58,678 nt of DNA, from contig JAHJSS010000067.1 in assembly GCA_018830225.1 (NCBI GenBank), positions 1-58,678 of the forward strand, written 5' to 3'. Below the pieces are notes generated by a model. The model saw only the letters and a list, made by a program, of their open reading frames with translations. It had not been told where the DNA came from and made no database searches. This DNA is from Nanobdellota archaeon. GTDB lineage: Archaea; Nanobdellota; Nanobdellia; Woesearchaeales; UBA11576. Below are positions 7,295-13,681 of this stretch, in pieces; position 1 is the stretch's first letter, and each line of letters starts with the position of its first letter. Made by a program: the position numbers and the translations under genes.

Positions 7295-8529
7295 CGTCTC
7301 ACCACCTTCTTCACTTTTTCATACAGGTAATTGTCATTCCTTATGATGTCGTCTATAAGCTCCTCTGCCTTGACATATCTTCTCTTGACGTATGTGCATA
7401 TCCTGCCTTTCTCTGTGAATGTCTTCGTGTGCTTCTCCTTGAAGTTCTGCACCCTTTCTTTCTCTTCGAACGGCGGGCCGACCCATTTCTTTATCTGCAC
7501 CAGGTCTTTGGGTTCCAGGATGTACCAGAACATAGCCGTGTCCTTCTTGTCCCAGCTCCAGCCCGCTCCCTTGATCGCGAAGTCATAGAACTTCAGCTGG
7601 TTGTGTATCTGCTGGTATGCCTTGAGCAGTTTCGCCCCTATGACATCCTCTTTCCCTGTGAATGGGGTGACGTCGAGGATTATGAGCTTGTCCTTTCCTG
7701 CCTCATTCTTGAGGCCCTCGACGGTCTTCTGCTTGACAATGAAGTGTTCTTGTGACGGTTTGTTGACGAATTCCGCTGCTGCCTTCTTGAAAAGCGCGAG
7801 CTTCTCGTATGAGAGCGCCGCTGCTGCGTTCCTCTCCGGCAGGACAGGGTCTATGATTATTATCGGGCTGTCTGTCTTTGACCTGTTCAGCTTCTGCAGC
7901 GCGTCCTTCTTGTAGAACTTCTCAGGGTCGATGACTTCCTTGTCTTTCCATTTCTGGGATGCCTTCAGCAGCTTGACGAACCCGCCGTAGTGTATCACGA
8001 GTATGTCGAGCACATGTCCTGAGAACCCCTTGATGTACGACTCTGCACCATAGACGTGCGCTGCTTTGCAGAACTGCTTGGCGAGCCTTATCTCGTCGTT
8101 GAATCCTGGGTGCTTCCTGACCCATTCGACATGCAGGGGGCTCATGTCAGTGACATTGACAGCGTCTTTCGGGTCCTTGATGTCGAGCACAGGCACGACC
8201 TCGTAGTTTATCATGTTCTTGACGCGGTAGTAGTCCCTGCTCCCGTGCACGAGCTCAGGTTTGAAAGGCTTGAGTATCTTCGCGAGCATGCTGGATATGT
8301 CTTTTTCCTTGTAGGAGTAGTCGAACTTCACGAAGATGTCGCAGTCATGGTCTCCCTTGAGGAATGTGTCCTTTGCTATGGAACCGCCGACGACTGCCTT
8401 TGCCTTTGTCTTGCTCTTCTTGATCTCAGAATTGAGCTTTTTCAGGAACTCATCTATCTCCTTGAACAGCTTATTGTCTGTGGACTTTATCTGCCCTAGT
8501 ACGCTGTCTAGCAGCTTTCTTGTTACCAT
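7291..8529 (-). CDS. cca: Archaeal CCA-adding tRNA nucleotidyltransferase
   Basis: A 412-residue class I CCA-adding enzyme, close to the usual archaeal length. The nucleotidyltransferase signature GGSIAKDT (48-55) is followed by GDHDCDIF (59-66) with the catalytic acidic residues Asp62 and Asp64. It builds or repairs the CCA 3' end of tRNAs; the tRNA gene at 41828-42013 indeed does not encode CCA. It is the first gene of a three-gene operon with 4-nt overlaps. The TATA box (GCTTTATAAAATAAG on the minus strand, 8548-8562) lies close enough to the ATG to give a very short leader. Confidence 0.93.
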   Translation of the reverse strand: MVTRKLLDSVLGQIKSTDNKLFKEIDEFLKKLNSEIKKSKTKAKAVVGGSIAKDTFLKGDHDCDIFVKFDYSYKEKDISSMLAKILKPFKPELVHGSRDYYRVKNMINYEVVPVLDIKDPKDAVNVTDMSPLHVEWVRKHPGFNDEIRLAKQFCKAAHVYGAESYIKGFSGHVLDILVIHYGGFVKLLKASQKWKDKEVIDPEKFYKKDALQKLNRSKTDSPIIIIDPVLPERNAAAALSYEKLALFKKAAAEFVNKPSQEHFIVKQKTVEGLKNEAGKDKLIILDVTPFTGKEDVIGAKLLKAYQQIHNQLKFYDFAIKGAGWSWDKKDTAMFWYILEPKDLVQIKKWVGPPFEEKERVQNFKEKHTKTFTEKGRICTYVKRRYVKAEELIDDIIRNDNYLYEKVKKVVRR

Positions 8530-8575
8530 ACATCTGTTATTGCCCTGCTTATTTTATAAAGCTTATGCTTGTTTA

Positions 8576-8805
8576 GGCTCTGTCTAGGGAGTAGGCAGCA
8601 CGCCGCTTTAGCGTCCCTAGGAAAAGAGAAGCAGAGACCCGCCCAATAGCCACCAGGTCAGCTGTCGCCGTGAGGCTCATCATTTTCAACGTCGCTGGAT
8701 GCGGGCAAATCGAGTTAGCAGCGCGGCGCTGGTTCAGGCTCTGCATGAACCCAGCAAAGCAGAGCTTTGCGCTGCCAAGATTGATCTGAGTCTCGGGACA
8801 GAGCC
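8576..8805. repeat. Hairpin-rich intergenic element A with terminal inverted repeat
   Basis: A 230-bp block in a geneless 356-bp stretch. It is bounded by GGCTCTGTC (8576-8584) and its exact inverse GACAGAGCC (8797-8805). Inside, CTAGGGA pairs with TCCCTAG, GGTTCA with TGAACC and CAAAGC with GCTTTG around a 3-nt AGA loop. The right end (GAGTCTCGGGACAGAGCC) is identical to the right end of the element at 24561-24823, and both left ends read GGCTCTGT followed by GGCAGC. No reading frame is credible. It may be a small mobile element or a family of structured RNAs. Confidence 0.6.
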
Positions 8806-8885
8806 GCTTGTTCCAGGCAGTTTTCCGTCAGAAAAAGAAGCGAAAGAGAAGTAAAAAAGAATTGAAAGAAAAGATGAAAATATTT

Positions 8886-9632
8886 TCAGATATTTCCTGC
8901 TGCGACAGCTGCTGTCGGCTTCTCATACTGTCCTTGGCAGCAGTAGTGTTCAGGCATATAGTCCCTATGTCTATCGAGAGGTACAATCTTGCAGCCATAC
9001 CCTGGCCGCGCGTCAGGCCTTGCGCAGTCCCAGCGCAGCTCTTTGCCGTCGGTGCTTTGGACCAGGTCTCCTCTGAAATAGACTCTTATCGGGCCTTTTG
9101 TCCCGTCTTCAGCATTCTCGCCGAGGGTCATTATCACGACTTCAGGGAATTTCTTTGTCGCCCACAATGCGCTGGCGGCCCTCATCCCCAGGTCTTCATT
9201 CTCTGCATAGCCCATGAAGTCCGCGACAAGGCAGTTGAGGCCGTATGCTGAGCTCATCTCGACCGTGTCGAGCGGCAGAGCGACGTTCGCGCCTATCACA
9301 TTGCCGTATGGGTCTGATACCATGGCTGCGTCCCTGTGCCTCTTATTGGCAATCACTCCAGGCGTGTCAGGGTCCTTGACATTGTGCATGACCCCGTTGA
9401 ACGGCCTTGCCTGCTTGAGGTATTCCTCGAAAAGGCTTGGTCTGCCGTCCCACACTACCATCGTCACGCCGTGCCCGTCAGAGCTTTCCCTGACCTGTTC
9501 CATTGTCTTGTACCACTCGCACACAAGATCGCAGAATTCTTTCTGTCTCTCTGTCGTTTGCGGCATCCTTGTCGTTATTGTCTGCAGGACATCATCTAGT
9601 GTTCCTGCAATGCTTCCTACACCGTCTGTCAT
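8886..9632 (-). CDS. Diadenylate cyclase (DisA_N/DacZ)-like protein, degenerate motifs
   Basis: A 248-residue protein whose C-terminal two thirds resemble a DAC domain. DAAMVSDPYGNVIGANVALP (from about residue 101) aligns with the DGA...D-G-x-I-x-x-A-N motif region of DisA/DacZ, and LGMRAASA (about 148-155), then VVIMTLGE and IRVYFRGDLV, align with the GTRHRAA region and the following beta-strands. Diadenylate cyclases make c-di-AMP from two ATP. Here DGA is DAA and the RHR triad is RAA, so activity is uncertain and it could be a sensor or an altered cyclase. The ATG at 9632 is preferred over a GTG at 9641 because GAGGTG (9644-9639) is a good Shine-Dalgarno for it. The leader folds into two hairpins. 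Confidence 0.5.
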   Translation of the reverse strand: MTDGVGSIAGTLDDVLQTITTRMPQTTERQKEFCDLVCEWYKTMEQVRESSDGHGVTMVVWDGRPSLFEEYLKQARPFNGVMHNVKDPDTPGVIANKRHRDAAMVSDPYGNVIGANVALPLDTVEMSSAYGLNCLVADFMGYAENEDLGMRAASALWATKKFPEVVIMTLGENAEDGTKGPIRVYFRGDLVQSTDGKELRWDCARPDARPGYGCKIVPLDRHRDYMPEHYCCQGQYEKPTAAVAAGNI

Positions 9633-9638
9633 CGCCGA

Positions 9639-9680
9639 CACCTCAAAACTTGTTTTGAGGTTTACAGACTTTTAGTCTGT
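9639..9680 (-). promoter_or_regulatory. Two-hairpin mRNA leader sequestering the ribosome-binding site
   Basis: On the minus strand, hairpin 1 is ACAGACT-AAA-AGTCTGT (9680-9664, 7 perfect pairs). Three nt later comes hairpin 2, CCTCAAAAC-AA-GTTTTGAGG (9660-9641, 9 perfect pairs). The 3' arm of hairpin 2 contains the GAGG of the Shine-Dalgarno GAGGTG that serves the ATG at 9632. Folding would block initiation. The antiporter gene at 53285-54553 has a leader of the same design. Confidence 0.65.
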
Positions 9681-10040
9681 TTCACCTCTTAAACTCCGAA
9701 ACTCACGGAAAAAAGCCTTAAATGGCCTTTTCAAATAATCCATCTGGTTTTTTTTGCCTCTGAAGTTGAAAAAAGAAGACGAATTCTCCTCTTTTCACGT
9801 TTTAACTATATATTTACTATTATCGAACCCCTATTTAAAGGTTTTGGTTTTATGTTTCAGAAAATGCCTGCAGGGATCAAGAACCACCCCACATTAGTAT
9901 AAAATACAAGGAAAGTATCGCTAAGAAGCACCACAAAAAATTAATATAACTGGATGATAACCCCATAATCTATTAGTTAGGGAGCTTCTGGAGACGATTA
10001 TTGCACGCGGAAAAACAAGCTGAAACAGCCCGCAAAAAGG
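9681..10040. other. AT-rich intergenic stretch without recognised gene
   Basis: About 360 bp between the diadenylate-cyclase-like gene and the GAF-cyclase gene, read divergently. It contains AT-rich promoter-like sequence for the minus-strand gene (for example ATAGTTAAAACG and CCATTTAAGGC read on that strand). I found no tRNA, no credible reading frame and no repeat shared with other parts of the window. Confidence 0.5.
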
Positions 10041-10044
10041 AAAA

Positions 10045-10081
10045 CTTTAAATATCACTTATAATTATCACTAACCAGTGAT
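10045..10081 (+). promoter_or_regulatory. Cyclase promoter with palindromic operator
   Basis: A BRE/TATA stretch GGAAAACTTTAAATA ends at 10053. The inverted repeat ATCACT-AACC-AGTGAT (10066-10081) covers the expected transcription start about 26 nt downstream. A further ATCACT half-site lies at 10053-10058. The core ACTAACCAGTG is identical over 11 nt to the site upstream of the gene at 36339-36833. Confidence 0.6.
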
Positions 10082-10099
10082 TATATAGAGCTCCTAAAA

Positions 10100-11734
10100 A
10101 TGGCATCTGCTGACAAGGTCAAAAAGCTGGTAGCGAAGATAAAGGCTCAGGCAGCCAGGCTGCAGGTTCTCAATGAGCTTATCGAGATAGAGACAGCCAC
10201 AAAGGACAAGTACCAGATGCTGAAGGAGATACTTCTCCTGACAGTCAAGTCGCTTTCTGTTGAGCAGGGTTTCATAATCCTGTACAACAAGGACAGCAAG
10301 AACCCTTTCGAGTATGGCGCCACGAACACTTCTGATCAGTTCGAGGACAAGACCCTGGTCAGGGACATCTGCGACAACATAATCAAGACCAGGAAGCCCG
10401 TCATCATAAACGACACAAGGCTCCACAAGAGGCTCAGGAGATGCAAGATAAGGAACATAATCGCGCTTCCGCTGCTCTACGGCAAGAACCCTGTGGGTGT
10501 CTTCCTGGTGATGAACAAGAACAAGCAGCTCTTCAAGAAGCGTGACCTGATACTCTTCACCATGATATGCAAGTTCACGGCGTCCGCGATAGAGCACGCC
10601 AACGAATACACCGAGCTTGATGACAAGAGCAAGGAGCTGACCACCATATACGCTATAGACCGCATCAGGGACACCATCAAGGATTTCAACACCATGATGG
10701 AAGCTGTGCTCCAGGAGCTCACGCAGGTGATAAGCGCGAAGCTCGCGTTCTTCCTGCTCTACAACAAGAAGACCAACAAGACAGAGCTCAAGATCTCAGG
10801 ACAGCTCAAGTCTTCGACATTCGTCCACAACAATGCGGAATACATCTACGAGATATCACGTTCCACACTTAACCACGGCGAGCTGATGGAGTTCAACGAC
10901 GTCAGCAAGGAGATCAAGTCAGCCATGTGCACGCCCATAATCGTAAGCGACGACACCATGGGTGTCTTCGGCGTCATCAACTCCAATGCCCTGAGCGGTT
11001 TCAGCAAGGTCGACAAGAGGCTTCTTGACGCCATAGCTAAGCAGTCTGACTCAGCGGTCTTCGAGGACATGGAGAGGAACGTGCTCAAGAGCGCGTTCCA
11101 GCGCTATGTCAGCCCAGATGTCATCGAGGAGATACTGTCCGAGCCTGACAAGGATTTCATGAAGACTGACAAGAGGGAGATGACTGTCATGTTCTCTGAC
11201 CTGAGGGGCTTCACAGCCATGTCTGAGAAGCTGAAGCCTGAGCAGGTCGTCGAGATACTCAACGAGCACTTTGAGGCCATGTCAGAGATAATACTCAAGC
11301 AGCGCGGGACTCTCGACAAGTTTGTCGGCGATGAGATCATGGCGCTCTTCGGCGCTCCGGTCTATACCGAGTCGCACGCCCTCAAGGCGATCAAGACTGC
11401 GCTGGATATGCAGAAGGCGCAGGCCGAGCTCTCGAAGAAGCTCAAGAAGAAGTTCGGCATCGACCTCGATGTAGGCATCGGCATAAACACTGGTGAGATG
11501 ATCGTCGGCAATATCGGATGCAAGCAGCGCACGGACTACACAGTCATAGGGGATAGCGTGAACATCGCTTCAAGGCTCTGCTCTGCCGCGACGCCTAGCC
11601 AGATTCTCATAAGCGAGACTACCTATGCAGAGGTCAAGAAGCTCGTCAAGGTCCAGGAGCTCGAGCCGATAAAGGTCAAGGGCAAGTCAAAGCCCATCCA
11701 GATATATAATGTCACAGGGCTTGTCAAGCAGTGA
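10100..11734 (+). CDS. GAF-GAF-class III nucleotidyl cyclase
   Basis: A 544-residue soluble protein: N-terminal helix, GAF domain 1 (about 30-165), GAF domain 2 (about 185-322) and a class III adenylate/guanylate cyclase domain (about 355-540). The catalytic domain looks intact: metal-binding Asp367 in FSDLRGFT, Asp411 in KFVGDE, adenine-selecting Lys407 and Asp479 (DYTVIGDS), and transition-state Asn488 and Arg492. Lys/Asp at the base-selecting positions predicts ATP as substrate, hence cAMP. The GAF domains would sense a small ligand or redox signal. Class III cyclases of this canonical type are uncommon in archaea, so transfer from bacteria is plausible. No cAMP-binding CRP-type protein is seen in the window; CBS or tandem Lrp proteins could respond. 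Confidence 0.9.
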   Translation: MASADKVKKLVAKIKAQAARLQVLNELIEIETATKDKYQMLKEILLLTVKSLSVEQGFIILYNKDSKNPFEYGATNTSDQFEDKTLVRDICDNIIKTRKPVIINDTRLHKRLRRCKIRNIIALPLLYGKNPVGVFLVMNKNKQLFKKRDLILFTMICKFTASAIEHANEYTELDDKSKELTTIYAIDRIRDTIKDFNTMMEAVLQELTQVISAKLAFFLLYNKKTNKTELKISGQLKSSTFVHNNAEYIYEISRSTLNHGELMEFNDVSKEIKSAMCTPIIVSDDTMGVFGVINSNALSGFSKVDKRLLDAIAKQSDSAVFEDMERNVLKSAFQRYVSPDVIEEILSEPDKDFMKTDKREMTVMFSDLRGFTAMSEKLKPEQVVEILNEHFEAMSEIILKQRGTLDKFVGDEIMALFGAPVYTESHALKAIKTALDMQKAQAELSKKLKKKFGIDLDVGIGINTGEMIVGNIGCKQRTDYTVIGDSVNIASRLCSAATPSQILISETTYAEVKKLVKVQELEPIKVKGKSKPIQIYNVTGLVKQ

Positions 11735-11762
11735 GGATAAGATAGAAAAATAATTTTATTAT

Positions 11763-12197
11763 TCATTCTTCTTCAACCATATCTGCCAAGGAGGATTCTA
11801 CATTTTCATAGTCAAGCAGGGTGTAACCCAGCGTGTCTGAACCTCGCACGGTTATTCTGTACTTCTTTCCAGGAACCATATCATCCATCCTGGTGTTTGG
11901 GAAGAGCTTGCCATCAAGCACGCTCTGTCCATCGCAGACATGGAGTTCAGAGCCGTCAGAGGCTTGAAGATCTGCACAAGCGAGTATTCCATGCGTACCT
12001 AAAAGCAGGACATTATTGCGTTCTCTTACCGTTGCTACATATTGCTTCTGTGGCTGATTCATGACATATTCAAGCCCTGCCTGAAAGGGAATAACCGCAG
12101 CATTGAATGCAACTGTGATTCCTACATAAGCCAGGAATAGTGAACTGCACCCTTTCAACAGCTCACCAGTCCTCTTCATTCTTTGTTTGAAACTCAT
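11763..12197 (-). CDS. Small membrane-anchored protein of unknown function
   Basis: A 144-residue protein with one hydrophobic helix near residues 17-38 and a soluble C-terminal domain containing two cysteines in strand-like surroundings (LLGTHGILACADL, ELHVCDG) that could form a disulfide outside the cell. The basic N-terminus (KQRMKRTGELLKG) predicts an inside-to-outside orientation. The ATG at 12197 with GGGGTG 6 nt upstream is preferred over an in-frame GTG at 12206. It converges with the cyclase gene and diverges from the tandem Lrp regulator, with an operator-like inverted repeat between TATA and start. No family recognised. Confidence 0.65.
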   Translation of the reverse strand: MSFKQRMKRTGELLKGCSSLFLAYVGITVAFNAAVIPFQAGLEYVMNQPQKQYVATVRERNNVLLLGTHGILACADLQASDGSELHVCDGQSVLDGKLFPNTRMDDMVPGKKYRITVRGSDTLGYTLLDYENVESSLADMVEEE

Positions 12198-12222
12198 TTG
12201 TTTCACCCCTCAACACCGTAAT

Positions 12223-12252
12223 TACTTAATAGTAGTTTTTACCAAATATTTA
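12223..12252 (-). promoter_or_regulatory. Promoter with operator-like inverted repeat
   Basis: Read on the minus strand, a TATA-like TTTAAATAT (12252-12244) is followed by TACT-ATTA-AGTA (12234-12223) at the expected transcription start of the gene starting at 12197. It matches the YACT-N4-AGTR pattern seen at 10066, 30123 and 36836. The divergent tandem Lrp regulator gene starts about 85 bp away. Confidence 0.4.
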
Positions 12253-12319
12253 AAATTATTCATTAATATATTTGACAAAATAATAAAATTTATATATAAA
12301 TTACAATTATTTAAAATAC

Positions 12320-13303
12320 ATGCACGCAGGCAACATAAAGCTTGATGAGAAGGACAGGAAGATTCTTGCTGAGCTTGACAGGAACGCGAGACAGACAGAT
12401 TCAGAGATAGCCAAGAAGACAGGCATAAGTAAGCAAGTTGCAAATTATAGAATCCAACGCCTCAAAGAACAGGGCATAATATCAAACTTCTATACACTTG
12501 TCAATGTAGGGGCATTAGGTCTGAACACGTACTATGTGTTTTTTCAGTTCCAAGGGATAAACAAGGAAAAGGAGAGAGCGCTGCTGGATAAGATAAACTC
12601 ACTCAACTATGTCGGTTGGCTGATCAGCGGTACTGGCAGGTGGGACGCAGCGGTCCTCATCTACGCAGATTCGACTGGCACCTTTGATCGACTTCTGAAC
12701 GAAGTCATAAATCTCTGCGGGGATAATCTTCACGAATACAACTTCACGACAATGGTCAGTGCAGAGCACATAAGTTACAAGTTCCTTGAAAAAACAGGCG
12801 GCACTGGCAGCGTCAAGCAGACAGAGAAAGCAGGAACGATCAAACTAGATGAAAAAGATAAGAAGATTCTAGAATGCATCTCCCAAAATGCACGCCTGCC
12901 GATAACAGATATCGCGGCTAAGACAGGACTGCCGCTTCACATCGTAAATTATCACCTGAAAAGTCTTATCAAGCGGAAGATTATTGAAGGTTTCAAACCT
13001 AAGATCAATGTGAACAAACTAGGTTACCAGTGGCATCTCCTGCTCATCCAGCTGCAGCGGACGTCTGAAGCAAGGAAGAGAGAGTTCATGAGTTTCTGCA
13101 AGCAGTATAAGAGGATATATTACGTGACCAATACTGTAGGCCTATACAACATAATGTTAGACATACATGTAAATAGCGCGGAAGAGTTCAAAGAAGTCCT
13201 TCTTGAGCTGAAAGACAAGTTCTCCGACATAATAAAACTTTACGAGTCGATGATAATATTCGACGAGCATAAGATAAGCTATGTCCCAAAAGCACTAATA
13301 TAA
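12320..13303 (+). CDS. Tandem Lrp/AsnC-type transcriptional regulator
   Basis: A 327-residue protein made of two Lrp/AsnC units: helix-turn-helix 1 (about 6-60, I-K-L-D-E-K-D-R-K-I-L) plus a ligand-binding-like segment, then helix-turn-helix 2 (about 174-230, again I-K-L-D-E-K-D-K-K-I-L) plus a second such segment. Single Lrp proteins are about 150 residues and act as dimers, so this is an internal duplication giving a covalent pseudo-dimer. Such regulators bind palindromic DNA and amino acids or other small ligands. It is divergent to the 11763-12197 gene, and the AT-rich gap holds a TATA (AATTTATATATAAATT) and a palindrome, making it a candidate to bind the YACT-N4-AGTR sites. Confidence 0.88.
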   Translation: MHAGNIKLDEKDRKILAELDRNARQTDSEIAKKTGISKQVANYRIQRLKEQGIISNFYTLVNVGALGLNTYYVFFQFQGINKEKERALLDKINSLNYVGWLISGTGRWDAAVLIYADSTGTFDRLLNEVINLCGDNLHEYNFTTMVSAEHISYKFLEKTGGTGSVKQTEKAGTIKLDEKDKKILECISQNARLPITDIAAKTGLPLHIVNYHLKSLIKRKIIEGFKPKINVNKLGYQWHLLLIQLQRTSEARKREFMSFCKQYKRIYYVTNTVGLYNIMLDIHVNSAEEFKEVLLELKDKFSDIIKLYESMIIFDEHKISYVPKALI

Positions 13304-13309
13304 GGAGTC

Positions 13310-13669
13310 TCACAACACTATCAGCAGCACTATCCCAACGATGAACATCACGTTCCCGAGCACGACCAGGGCGTACGATATCTGTTCGTCCTGTTTCTGG
13401 CTGCCCCACCACACAGGGGACTCTTTCAGCACAGGGCCCATGTTCTTGAAGAAGTAGGGTACTTTCTTCCCGAAGAAGTCGTTGAAGAAGAGGTTGACCG
13501 CTTTAAGGTACATGTTGAAGTCGAACTTCTTCGCTCCACTATCAGAAGGCGCTGCTCCTGGCGTGATGCCTGCTCTCGCAGAAGGAGGTGCTGCTCTTGG
13601 CTTTGCCTCGGGCATCTTCGCGCCTGTCGCCTTGCCTATCTTCTCGAATATGCTCCCGATACCAGGCAT
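13310..13669 (-). CDS. Tail-anchored small membrane protein in the ATPase cluster
   Basis: A 119-residue protein with an Ala/Pro-rich flexible N-terminal half (about 20-45), an amphipathic aromatic segment (NLFFNDFFGKKVPYFFKNMG) and a single C-terminal membrane helix (about 98-118), so it is probably tail-anchored with the bulk in the cytoplasm. A ribosome-binding AAGAGGTG sits 4 nt before the ATG. It lies 12 bp after the secretion-type ATPase gene, very likely in one transcript. The Ala/Pro-rich segment recalls the coiled-coil protein at 16184-16750. Function unknown; membrane adaptor for the ATPase is a guess. Confidence 0.65.
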   Translation of the reverse strand: MPGIGSIFEKIGKATGAKMPEAKPRAAPPSARAGITPGAAPSDSGAKKFDFNMYLKAVNLFFNDFFGKKVPYFFKNMGPVLKESPVWWGSQKQDEQISYALVVLGNVMFIVGIVLLIVL

Positions 13670-13681
13670 GGTTCACCTCTT

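Noticed and set aside
8808-9251. Plus-strand frame opposite the DAC-like gene
   Set aside because: Antisense shadow of the minus-strand gene, with Cys/Arg-rich composition and no promoter of its own.
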